Assembly (NCBI RefSeq): GCF_002217205.1
Contig: NZ_MUGT01000047.1
Span: forward strand, 1 to 64,000
DNA from: Flavobacterium branchiophilum NBRC 15030 = ATCC 35035
Lineage (GTDB): Bacteria > Bacteroidota > Bacteroidia > Flavobacteriales > Flavobacteriaceae
DNA length: 64,000 nt
Direction: 5' to 3'
The position numbers were made by a program, and so were the translations under genes. Below are positions 41,812 through 50,469 of this stretch, one piece after another (positions within the stretch are counted from its first letter, which is position 1; each line of letters opens with the position of its first letter). The notes beneath the pieces are model-generated. The model saw only the letters and a list, made by a program, of their open reading frames with translations. It ran no database searches and had not been told where the DNA came from.

Positions 41812-44163
41812 ATGTCGCAAGCCGCAGGACTAGTTTCCAAAATAAAAATAAGTGAAAATGCGTATAAAAAGTTCATAAAACAAGAAGCAGCCACTTTTGC
41901 TGAAGAATTATTTATTTCTTTTTGGCATAAAAGTGCCACGATTTATAAATTGAACTATAATAAAAAGCTAGCCACGCTTTATGTTTATGCCTATTATCAC
42001 TATGGCTCAAGCGAAACCTTGCAAGAAAGCCTTTTTTATAAAGCAATTACCAAAATTATACCCTTTTTGGATGCGGATAGCGAGGGATATTGCCTCACTA
42101 CATTAGATTGTTTGAGTTTTTCAAATTTTGATGTGCAACTACAAATAGAAAAAGGCATTTGGAAAGAACAACCTTTCTCAACGGCAGAGCGACAAGCCAT
42201 TTATAAAGAAACACAAAAGCAATTTTTCAATAAAATTGAAAATGTTTCGGATTATACTGCTTTTTTTAATGCCAATAGGACGTTTTTAGATGCCACAGTG
42301 CTCAAACAATTTGAAATTTTGAGAGAAGAAGCAAGAATTAAAACCATAAAAGAAGGCTTGCACCTGGCAACTGCTTTGCAACCTTTAGAATTGTTTAAAG
42401 GTTATTTCTATAATGGAACAAAATTTTACCATTGCAATGGAAGGGATGCTATTACTTATTTTGAAAATTGCAACCTGCAAGATTTAGTGGAAACCAGTTA
42501 TGGTTTAACTGATGGAAATTCTATTATTATTGGGAACAAACAATTAATTGCCGACCCTAAATCCTTCAAAAAGCTGCATAAATTTTACACAACCTTCTAT
42601 GTAACCGCAACAAATGTGTATGATGAACAGCTAAATGAGATGGAAGGTGCCGATGCCAAGACTTTTAAATTAGCAACTTACAAAAGAGAAATTTCAAATG
42701 TGTATTATGGCGAAGATGCGAACCACATTTATTTTCTAGGAAAGACAATTTCTAAAGAAGCATTGGGAACTTTTTCGTTTTCCAACTCTCTTTTTTACGA
42801 TGAAATCTTATTAATAGGAACAAAGAAAATCTATTTGGGAGCAACGCTATTAGATGAAATTGATGCTCCCACTTATGAAAAATTAAGATTAGAAAACACC
42901 GCTATTTATGACATTGGGAAAAATACTGTTGCCGAATCAACCACTTATGCAGGTAGTATGAAAGCATTTATTTCGTATGGAAAAGACAAAAATGGGGAAT
43001 TTTTCCTCTTCAAACCTTATGTTAATGCGGCAGAATGGTGTTTTGTTGCCACTTCTTTTGGATTTAAGAACAATGAAGTTGTAGTGTTGCGAAAAAATGA
43101 AGCTGAATTTTTGGAATTTTATGAAAAATATAAAAAAGAAGTCGCAGCGAATGCACTCCCTTTTTTGAATAGCATTTTACCTGAAAATAATTTGGATAGT
43201 GCGGCCTATTTTACTCAATTTCAAGCCTTTTTTGAATCCAAGCATTTTGATAAATTGGTTGAAGAAAATAAATATGTGCCTGATTTTTTGACAAAATTCA
43301 ATAATTATTTGCACCATTGTTGGCAATTGTATATCCATTCCAATAAAAAAGAACTTCATTATTTAGAAACGGGTTTGAGGGCTTATAAAAAATTAGCGCA
43401 TCATTATATAGCAGAACTCAATCCATATATTTTTCATCATTTGACGTGTTTTTCGGTGGTTTTGAAGCAACATGATTATGCCGTTTCTTATTTTTTGAAG
43501 GCTTTTTATTATGGCTACTCGCAATTTCATTTAATGTTAAAAGATGCTGATTTGCAAGCTTTATTCCATGATCCTAAAATTGTGGATATCAAAAATTGGT
43601 TTGAAGAAAATGAAATTGCTCCTTACAAGGAAACTAACGATTGGCGTTGGTATCCCAATTTATATGGCTATCCACAAATCAGTGCCTTGGTTTTTGATTT
43701 GTTAGAACAATTGCCAGATACTATAAAGCAAGGAGCAAAGCACAATTATCATCAAATTGATTATGTAAGTTATATTATGAATACCTATTTGTTCTTTGAA
43801 TATAATGATGGAACTGAAGAAGGTGCTTTTTTGGATGAAATGCTCATAAAATTTGCACCTTATTTTAATAAGTATTTACAAAACACGATGGATTTGAGTT
43901 GGCAAGAACATTGTGCCTATTTTTTCTATCAAGACTATGCCATCACGAATGCAAAAACCCATTTGGTTCGGTTGGAATATTTGTTTTTCAAAGCCCACAA
44001 TGAATATGGTTTTAATGAAATGAATGAAGAAAATCTTAGCGATTTAGTGAATCGGATACAGTTAAAATATCAAGAAGCAAGTGAGGCGGACAAAGGATAT
44101 ATTGACCAATCAAAAGTAATGGAGTTGCTTTCTAATACGGATTTTGTTCAAAAAAACAACTAA
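41812..44163 (+). CDS. DKNYY-domain protein
   Basis: This 783-residue protein contains DKNYY-type beta repeats in its middle (about 275-400; e.g. VYYGEDANHIYFLGKTI and a following IYLGATLLDEIDAP), flanked by helical parts. The C-terminal region (about 500-783) is helical and TPR-like. There is no signal peptide. DKNYY proteins accompany immunity and surveillance gene arrays in Bacteroidota; the activity is unknown. It lies between the WGR gene (18 nt) and a SUKH gene (33 nt) in the same direction. Confidence 0.72.
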   Translation: MSQAAGLVSKIKISENAYKKFIKQEAATFAEELFISFWHKSATIYKLNYNKKLATLYVYAYYHYGSSETLQESLFYKAITKIIPFLDADSEGYCLTTLDCLSFSNFDVQLQIEKGIWKEQPFSTAERQAIYKETQKQFFNKIENVSDYTAFFNANRTFLDATVLKQFEILREEARIKTIKEGLHLATALQPLELFKGYFYNGTKFYHCNGRDAITYFENCNLQDLVETSYGLTDGNSIIIGNKQLIADPKSFKKLHKFYTTFYVTATNVYDEQLNEMEGADAKTFKLATYKREISNVYYGEDANHIYFLGKTISKEALGTFSFSNSLFYDEILLIGTKKIYLGATLLDEIDAPTYEKLRLENTAIYDIGKNTVAESTTYAGSMKAFISYGKDKNGEFFLFKPYVNAAEWCFVATSFGFKNNEVVVLRKNEAEFLEFYEKYKKEVAANALPFLNSILPENNLDSAAYFTQFQAFFESKHFDKLVEENKYVPDFLTKFNNYLHHCWQLYIHSNKKELHYLETGLRAYKKLAHHYIAELNPYIFHHLTCFSVVLKQHDYAVSYFLKAFYYGYSQFHLMLKDADLQALFHDPKIVDIKNWFEENEIAPYKETNDWRWYPNLYGYPQISALVFDLLEQLPDTIKQGAKHNYHQIDYVSYIMNTYLFFEYNDGTEEGAFLDEMLIKFAPYFNKYLQNTMDLSWQEHCAYFFYQDYAITNAKTHLVRLEYLFFKAHNEYGFNEMNEENLSDLVNRIQLKYQEASEADKGYIDQSKVMELLSNTDFVQKNN

Positions 44164-44196
44164 AACCAAACCTTTATAATAAATTACTAATATACA

Positions 44197-44796
44197 ATGG
44201 AAAATTTATCAAAAAAATACATCGAGGGCTTAAAAAAAGCCTATTATGAAAGAGAAGGGCAAGAGATTTGGGATCATTTGGAGTCCATCAAACACGGAAT
44301 TCATAAAGAAGATGAAGAACGATTGAAGCAGGCTTTTCCACAAATTCCAGATAGTTTGATAGAATTGTTACAATTTGTTGATGGTACGTATTGGAGCGAA
44401 TTTCAAAATGAGAAAATTGCCTTCTTTTTTTTAGGTTCGGATATGTTTGAATATCCGTATTATTTAATGAGTGTGCAACAAATTTTGGAAAGCAATTCAT
44501 CTAGTTATTTAGCAGATTATATCGACAGAGTTTATGATGAAGTGGAGGTAGATAATGGCATTATTTCGGATTCCAAAGCACTCAATTGGCTTCATTTTTC
44601 GGATTGTATGAACAATGGAGGTACATCTCAATTGTATATAGATTTTTCTCCTTCTGCAAATGGAAAAGTGGGACAAATTGTTCGCTACACCCACGATCCC
44701 GATGAATTGGTCGTTATTGCGGATAGTTTTGATGCTTATTTGCAACTGCTTATTGAGGCTGATTTTCAGTTTATTGTGGATTATATGATGGAGTAA
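44197..44796 (+). CDS. SMI1/KNR4 (SUKH) family protein
   Basis: This 199-residue protein matches the SUKH superfamily: an early helix followed by FPQIPDSLIELLQFVDGTYW, IAFFFLGSDMFEY and the closing FIVDYMMEE-like end. SUKH proteins are typically immunity proteins against polymorphic toxins or act as protein-binding modules. No toxin gene is adjacent. It stands in the same transcription direction as the DKNYY and later genes. Confidence 0.82.
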   Translation: MENLSKKYIEGLKKAYYEREGQEIWDHLESIKHGIHKEDEERLKQAFPQIPDSLIELLQFVDGTYWSEFQNEKIAFFFLGSDMFEYPYYLMSVQQILESNSSSYLADYIDRVYDEVEVDNGIISDSKALNWLHFSDCMNNGGTSQLYIDFSPSANGKVGQIVRYTHDPDELVVIADSFDAYLQLLIEADFQFIVDYMME

Positions 44797-44825
44797 TTAT
44801 AAAAAACAACTATTCGAAAATTTAA

Positions 44826-44883
44826 ACCATTAAGAAATTAAGGTAATTAAGACTTAATGAAACTTAATATCTTAATGGTTCAA
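44826..44883. repeat. CCATTAAG/CTTAATGG repeat unit (isolated)
   Basis: The stretch begins CCATTAAGAAATTAAGG and ends CTTAATATCTTAATGG, an imperfect palindrome of the same type as the array at 50081-50420. The rest of 44797-45025 (229 bp) shows only low-complexity sequence and no clear promoter. Confidence 0.6.
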
Positions 44884-45025
44884 AAACAAAATTTAATAAA
44901 TTTAAATTGGATCCCCACGTAAAAGGTGGTTGAGCCAAAAATGGAATAAATAGGAATACAATTCGAATAGATACACTTAAAAATCAGGTTGTTTTTTGAT
45001 TCATTTTAAAAAATAAAACAAAATT

Positions 45026-45697
45026 ATGCTAGAAGAAAAATATCTTAAAACATACCAAAACAAAATGGGGCCAATCCTTTATAAAGCATTTAAAAATGTA
45101 ACGCTGGACGACGGTATTGGTTTTTTGGAAGCCAATGCAATGGACGATTATTTTTCTCCAGAAAGTCAAGAATATCAGGAAGAAAGAGCCAAAGATGAAA
45201 GAACAGATTGGCGAAAAGTAGCAGCAATGATTAGTGCCTTGGATGAAAATTATAATAGTGTTGCCTATTGTTTTATGGATGTAAAGGGATTACGATTCTT
45301 CTTGCCCGTTTTGCTCTCTTTGGGGCATTTTGGAGCAATAGAAATCTGGATGGAATATATTGTAGAAGAACCGAAAACTACAACAAATGAAAAGTATAAA
45401 GAAATGTGGAATGGGCTTTCTTTTGAGCAAAAAATTTGCTTTTTAGAATGTATGGAACAAAATTTTCTATTAGAAGCTGATTTTATTTTTGAATATAAAA
45501 ATTCGATTTGTGCTAGTTGTGGTAAATTTAGAAATAAAAATTTTACCAAAGAAGATGCAAAACAATATGTATATGATGGAAATGCTGAATTTTATCAATT
45601 AGTATTAAAATTAAAAGAAATAACCATAAAAAATGAAAAAGCAGGAAGCAAAGCATTCTCGTTTTTTTATTCTTTATTGGAAAAAATTATAAAGTAG
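45026..45697 (+). CDS. Hypothetical protein, DUF6714-like
   Basis: This 223-residue protein has a conserved-looking front, FKNVTLDDGIGFLEANAMDD, then WRKVAAMISALDENYNSVAY and FMDVKGLRFFLPVLLSLG. From memory these fit DUF6714, a family found among Bacteroidota immunity-type genes; I am not sure. The last third has two cysteines (CASCGKF). No catalytic motif. It is in tandem with a DKNYY protein 12 nt downstream. Confidence 0.65.
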   Translation: MLEEKYLKTYQNKMGPILYKAFKNVTLDDGIGFLEANAMDDYFSPESQEYQEERAKDERTDWRKVAAMISALDENYNSVAYCFMDVKGLRFFLPVLLSLGHFGAIEIWMEYIVEEPKTTTNEKYKEMWNGLSFEQKICFLECMEQNFLLEADFIFEYKNSICASCGKFRNKNFTKEDAKQYVYDGNAEFYQLVLKLKEITIKNEKAGSKAFSFFYSLLEKIIK

Positions 45698-45709
45698 AAA
45701 AAACTAAAC

Positions 45710-46519
45710 ATGAACATCACAGGAATATATAACATTGACAACCAAGTCATTCTGAAACGATTTTACAAAAAAGGATTTCATGAATTGGGTTCACATCTTT
45801 TTTATTTACCCGAAATGCCTTCTGACGATGAAGTGGAAAAATTAAAAAATGAAATTTTTCTAAAAGAGGATCAATTAGATATTTCAGGAGTTGGGTTGGA
45901 GGTGATTCATCAGTATTTTGTGGAGGACAATTTGAATTCGTATTGTGCTTGGGTAAAAAACAAAAATTATCTTTATTACATTTCAATTTCATACAAGACT
46001 AAAAGCTTTGGTGAAGTGGTCATAAAAAAAACAAGTTTGAAACCCAAATTTTTCGATGAAATTGAAGTGATTGACAAAGATTTCATTAAAACAAAAAGCG
46101 AAGTATTTTATCTCGGAAAAAAAATAGTTGGTGCTGATGGAGTAAGTTTTAAGAATACAATTAGTGAATTTTTTTATGAAGATAAAAACCGAATCTATTC
46201 TTTTTTGAATTTCAGAATCCATATTCTTGAAAAACAACAGGACACAAACTATTTCTTCATTCCTTACTGCGATTGCTTTGCAAGTGAACAGGCTATTTAT
46301 AGACTAGATAACTGGACAGATAAAATGGAGCAGGTATCAGGGGATTTTACGGGAACTCTATTTTACAATAATTTAGAAATCATCTTTTCCATTTTATATC
46401 CCGAACTTTCAGAAAGGGAATGTATTGATTTGCGTGAAAAAGTGGGCTATATGAAAAATTATGAGACCATTTTTCAAACTATTTTCCCTGATGTAAAAGC
46501 AGTGTGGAATAAACAATAA
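45710..46519 (+). CDS. DKNYY-like protein (269 aa)
   Basis: This protein has DKNYY-type repeats in the middle (FFYEDKNRIYSFLNFRIHIL and FYLGKKIVGADGVSF). The N-terminus (MNITGIYNIDNQVILKRFY) and the C-terminus are mixed alpha/beta with no known enzyme motif. Probably cytoplasmic. It is close to the 223-residue gene upstream (12 nt) and to the next gene (11 nt), so the genes 45026-49262 form one unit. Confidence 0.65.
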   Translation: MNITGIYNIDNQVILKRFYKKGFHELGSHLFYLPEMPSDDEVEKLKNEIFLKEDQLDISGVGLEVIHQYFVEDNLNSYCAWVKNKNYLYYISISYKTKSFGEVVIKKTSLKPKFFDEIEVIDKDFIKTKSEVFYLGKKIVGADGVSFKNTISEFFYEDKNRIYSFLNFRIHILEKQQDTNYFFIPYCDCFASEQAIYRLDNWTDKMEQVSGDFTGTLFYNNLEIIFSILYPELSERECIDLREKVGYMKNYETIFQTIFPDVKAVWNKQ

Positions 46520-46530
46520 AACCAATAAAT

Positions 46531-47226
46531 ATGTCACACACCCTTTCTTGTATTATTTGCCAAAAAACATTAAATAAAAGTACTATTGAACAAGTACTCA
46601 ATTGCCAATTGCGCAGTATTGAAAACGCATTTGCTAGCTGGGTTGCAGAAACAGGAACGCTACTGCATATTAAGACGAGAAAAGGCACGTTCCTTATCAA
46701 ACCTTTTGAACACACTCTGGTGAAAAATCCAATAAAGGATGAAATTATTGAATTTTCTTGCTGTGAGGCATCAGACGAATTTTATTTATATCAATACAAA
46801 AATTATAAAACGGTATTAGAATATGAATCATTTCAAGGAGAAGAAAATATACGAGGAAGTATTTTTTGGGATGATTATATCCTAGATGCTATCTGGGATT
46901 TGTTGGACACTTTTTGTGGAGAGGACTTGTCTGACTCTATTGATGAATGGGAATTTGAGGCTTATGAAATACTTGACGAAAAAGAAGGAGTCAGAAAAAA
47001 TGATGTTTCGGAGGAAGTACTTTCTCAAACAGACGAAAATTGCAGTCCCGAGGAATTTATAGAAGCCATGAAAATTACCATCAAGCTTTTTCGAGAAAAT
47101 AAGCTTCCAGATGCTTTTATCAAACAGAAACTAGAAGAAATGATACGCAATTATTACGGCTGTTTAGACAACGAAGCCATCAATATAATGCAAATGATAC
47201 TAAACAATTCAGAATTAAAATCTTAA
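46531..47226 (+). CDS. Hypothetical protein (231 aa)
   Basis: I do not recognise this protein. It opens with a CIICQK cysteine pair but lacks a full zinc ribbon. The middle is acidic (YEILDEKEGVRKND) and the C-terminus helical (LFRENKLPDAFIKQKLEE). No signal peptide. It starts 11 nt after the DKNYY gene and a TPR protein follows 11 nt later, so it is part of the same operon. Confidence 0.6.
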   Translation: MSHTLSCIICQKTLNKSTIEQVLNCQLRSIENAFASWVAETGTLLHIKTRKGTFLIKPFEHTLVKNPIKDEIIEFSCCEASDEFYLYQYKNYKTVLEYESFQGEENIRGSIFWDDYILDAIWDLLDTFCGEDLSDSIDEWEFEAYEILDEKEGVRKNDVSEEVLSQTDENCSPEEFIEAMKITIKLFRENKLPDAFIKQKLEEMIRNYYGCLDNEAINIMQMILNNSELKS

Positions 47227-47237
47227 ATCTTAAAAAT

Positions 47238-49262
47238 ATGACCCAATTAAACGAACTTCTTGAACAAGGTAAATTTGCGGAAGCGGTTGCTTTTTGCGAA
47301 AACGAATTGACTACCAATCCATCATCTGATAACCAATATAATTTGGCATTGTCTAATTATAATCTTGGCTTTCAACAGCAAGGGGAAGAACGAAAGAAGG
47401 CCCTTGAAGCTTCAAAATCTATTTTTGAAAACCTAATTCCTACGTATCAAAAGGAAGAAAATACCATTGCTAATAAACATAAAAATGTTTTTGATGTGTG
47501 TATGTATTTGGTTGAAATTCATTTTGATTTGGAGCAAAAACCAGAAGCTTTGGATTATATTCAACTGGCTTTTGATAGTTATCCTTACAATCACAATGCC
47601 AATTATCGTTTGGCTAGTATTGCTATCGAATTGGGGAATCTCACTCTTGGTGGTAAAATTGCTTCTCAATATTTTAGTTTCTGTTCCCTTGAGGGGGACT
47701 TGGATCAGGGCGAATTAATGGAAACAATGTACCAATTGTATGAAAATAAACAACATACCGAAGAGCTACTTTATGCTTTGTCTTTGACGTTTAACAACAG
47801 TCAATTCAGTCGTGTGCATTCCCATCAAGAAAAAGTGGATGAAATGATTGTTTTTTTGGCAAAATATCCACAGAGTATTTTGTTGCAAGGTGCAATAGGA
47901 AATTTGTTTTTTTATGAAGGAGATTATGCTACTGCTATGACTTATTTTGAGAAAACACTCGGACATCCAAAAGCTGTAACCAACTGGTATGCCCGTTATA
48001 TTGTGGCACATATTATGCAAGTTGGCACAGCACCAAATAATTTACCAGCAATAACTCAAACCGATGCCGTAGATGTGTATAGTGGTGCTTCTACTTTACT
48101 TAATAATGCGGGAAATTTTGAAAATACGCCTGTTTATGACGCTATTATTGATTACAGAGAACAAATGCTTTCTCAAAGTTACCAGCTTTTTGAAGATTAT
48201 TTCACCCAAGGAAAAGGAAGTTCTTTTTGTTTAAACGAACATTGGTTTTCAATGTGTTGCAATGATTACGGTATTGTTTTAAGAGAAAAAGAGGAAACAC
48301 AACTAGCATTGAATATTCATAAAATTGGCTTCCATTATTCGGTTTTTCCAGCGCAATTAATGAGTTCACTCCGCTGTGCCAATGACTTAAAAAATGCCGA
48401 TGAAATTTCTGAAATTTACCAATGGTACGATGAAAATTATGGTATTTCAACAGACTCTATTGGAGTGCTTTTTTACTTTGAAGCCAAGGTTTATCTCATT
48501 GACGCTCTGAAATATAGCGAAAGTGATTTAGCTTTTAGAAAACAAGTCATAGAAGATTTTTTAGGAGAAATAGAAGCCAACCAATATACTTTTTATGAAG
48601 CACATAGCACTACGAATAAACAGTTTTTTGATGAATCTATTGACGATTTGAAAGCACAATTAGTTGCCATAGATGCCAATATGCAGGTGTCGCCAGAGGA
48701 CAGTTTTGCGATGCAAGAAGCCCTGAAAATAGCCGAACAAAGTCCGAATAATTATTCCAATTGGTATGTGCTTTTTCAGATGCAACACAAAATCGGGAAC
48801 TATCACGAATGCATTCATTCGGCAAATGAGTACGAACGCAGTGCTTATGAAATGAGTGTGAATGTATGGGAAAATGAAAAATTCACCTTGAAATATCGCA
48901 AAGGATCTGCCTTGGTTCGCACAGGAAAAGCGGCTGAGGGAATACCATTATTGAAAGATGCAGAGCAAATAGATGCCAATGACTATTGGGTAAAACACGA
49001 TTTGGCATTAGGCTATTTTGATCTCGACCAAACTGAGAACGGTCTGAAATATATGGATTTTTGTATCCAATATTACAAAAAAGAAAATCTACATTGGGAC
49101 GATGAAATTGATGTATTAAGCCGAAAAGCCATAGCCCTAATGAATGAAAAAGGCAATAAAAAATGGATAGTGAAATTAGCAAACTTTATTTTAGAAAATG
49201 TTCCAAATGATATAGAAATCAAGGAATTAAAAAAGAAAAATACTAATTTGTTTGGGTTTTAA
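47238..49262 (+). CDS. Large TPR-repeat protein
   Basis: This 674-residue protein consists mostly of tetratricopeptide-like helical repeats. Clear examples are FAEAVAFCENELTTNPSSDN, AYDYIQLA-like segments and NDYWVKHDLALGYFDLDQ near the C-terminus. No enzymatic motif, signal or membrane segment is seen. TPR proteins act as scaffolds. It ends the 45026-49262 tandem set; the next gene (a small membrane protein) starts 17 nt later. Confidence 0.78.
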   Translation: MTQLNELLEQGKFAEAVAFCENELTTNPSSDNQYNLALSNYNLGFQQQGEERKKALEASKSIFENLIPTYQKEENTIANKHKNVFDVCMYLVEIHFDLEQKPEALDYIQLAFDSYPYNHNANYRLASIAIELGNLTLGGKIASQYFSFCSLEGDLDQGELMETMYQLYENKQHTEELLYALSLTFNNSQFSRVHSHQEKVDEMIVFLAKYPQSILLQGAIGNLFFYEGDYATAMTYFEKTLGHPKAVTNWYARYIVAHIMQVGTAPNNLPAITQTDAVDVYSGASTLLNNAGNFENTPVYDAIIDYREQMLSQSYQLFEDYFTQGKGSSFCLNEHWFSMCCNDYGIVLREKEETQLALNIHKIGFHYSVFPAQLMSSLRCANDLKNADEISEIYQWYDENYGISTDSIGVLFYFEAKVYLIDALKYSESDLAFRKQVIEDFLGEIEANQYTFYEAHSTTNKQFFDESIDDLKAQLVAIDANMQVSPEDSFAMQEALKIAEQSPNNYSNWYVLFQMQHKIGNYHECIHSANEYERSAYEMSVNVWENEKFTLKYRKGSALVRTGKAAEGIPLLKDAEQIDANDYWVKHDLALGYFDLDQTENGLKYMDFCIQYYKKENLHWDDEIDVLSRKAIALMNEKGNKKWIVKLANFILENVPNDIEIKELKKKNTNLFGF

Positions 49263-49279
49263 TAATTAAAAAAGATGCA

Positions 49280-49600
49280 ATGAATTTTGAAAAAATAGAT
49301 TTTATAATTCGAATGACCAGTGTTGGCATCATTTGCCTTTTTGGTTCAATAGCTTTTATTTTCTGGCTTATTGGGTTAGAACATAATTTGGTTTGGAATC
49401 CAAAGTCATGCAGTTATTGGGCTTTGGGGTTGGGTATAATATTGATTTCATTAGGAATTGGTTTACTTGCATTGTATCCCACAAAAACAGAAACCTTTTT
49501 TCCTTATTTTTATACAAAAATTCTTATTCGGATTCCTGTTTATGGTATTGCAGGAGCAGGGATATTTCTCTTTTTTAGAAAATTAGTTCATTTGAAATAA
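49280..49600 (+). CDS. Small membrane protein (106 aa)
   Basis: Three hydrophobic helices (about 12-31, 43-63 and 77-98: IICLFGSIAFIFWLIG, ALGLGIILISLGIGLLAL, IPVYGIAGAGIFLFF) make this an integral inner-membrane protein. No family motif is seen. It lies between the TPR gene and the GxxExxY gene in the same direction. Confidence 0.7.
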   Translation: MNFEKIDFIIRMTSVGIICLFGSIAFIFWLIGLEHNLVWNPKSCSYWALGLGIILISLGIGLLALYPTKTETFFPYFYTKILIRIPVYGIAGAGIFLFFRKLVHLK

Positions 49601-49642
49601 AACAATAATTTTAATTTTGTGTAAGCTAAAACTATAAAAATC

Positions 49643-50053
49643 ATGTGTACAAAAAAACAAATAACTCAATTATCGTATCAAATAGTAGGATATGCAATCA
49701 AAGTTCACCAAGAATTAGGGCCAGGGCTTTTAGAAAGTGTGTATGAAAAATGTTTGAAATACGAATTAGAAAAAAATGGATATGAAGTAAAACAACAACT
49801 TTCTGTAGCTATTCAATATGATGAATTAGAAATTGAGGCTGATTTGAAAGTAGATTTGTTAGTTAATGATTTGGTTATAATTGAATTAAAAGCAGTTGAA
49901 AATATGAATCCTGTTTACGAAGCCCAACTTTTAACCTATATGAAATTATTGCAAGTGCCACAAGGTTTATTGATTATTTTTTTTACAAACAATATCACAA
50001 AGACAACGAAACCATTTGTAAATGAATATTTTAGCGAATTACCCGATTATTAA
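49643..50053 (+). CDS. GxxExxY-family protein (PD-(D/E)XK-like)
   Basis: This 136-residue protein has the signature ELGPGLLESVYEKCL (GxxExxY) and the nuclease-like core EADLKVDLLVNDLVIIELKAVE (spacing of D ... E-x-K like PD-(D/E)XK). It ends with a conserved-looking LLTYMKLLQVPQGLLIIF. The family is widespread in Bacteroidota and of unknown function; a nuclease-related fold is inferred. It stands alone before a long repeat-filled gap. Confidence 0.88.
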   Translation: MCTKKQITQLSYQIVGYAIKVHQELGPGLLESVYEKCLKYELEKNGYEVKQQLSVAIQYDELEIEADLKVDLLVNDLVIIELKAVENMNPVYEAQLLTYMKLLQVPQGLLIIFFTNNITKTTKPFVNEYFSELPDY

Positions 50054-50080
50054 AAACTTTAAAAAATGAAAAATAACTTT

Positions 50081-50420
50081 GACTTAATGAACCTTAATAC
50101 CTTACTATTTAAATTGAATTTTCACCATTAAGAAATTAAGGGATTAAGAAAATTAAGCGTTACTGACTTAATGAACCTTAATGCCTTAATGTTTGAAAAG
50201 GATAAACCATTAAGAAATTAAGGAATTTAGAACTTTAAGAAACTTAATGAATCTTAATGCCTTAATGTTTAAAAAAAAATTACCATTAAGGAATTAAGAA
50301 AATTAAGTGTTACTAACTTAATGAACCTTAATGTCTTAATGTTTAAAAAGGAAACCATTAAGAAATTATGAGATTAAAAATGTTAAGCAACTTAATGAAC
50401 CTTAATGCCTTAATGTTTAA
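50081..50420. repeat. Array of CCATTAAG...CTTAATG palindromic units
   Basis: Four full units start with CCATTAAG (about 50123, 50207, 50282, 50354) and end CTTAATGCCTTAATGTTT or similar; a fifth partial unit lies at 50081-50110. Units are about 62-85 bp with differing inner spacers. Each is an imperfect palindrome (CATTAAG/CTTAATG) and could fold. A single related unit is at 44826-44883. This array fills the 416-bp gap 50054-50469; apart from it I see nothing there. Variable unit lengths and lack of conserved spacers argue against CRISPR. Confidence 0.8.
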
Positions 50421-50469
50421 AAATAAAAAAATGTTTAAAGAAAAATAAATGTTCAAATTATAATAAAAT

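Noticed and set aside
50081-50420. CRISPR array
   Set aside because: Units vary in length and inner sequence, lack unique spacers of fixed size, and no cas genes are present.
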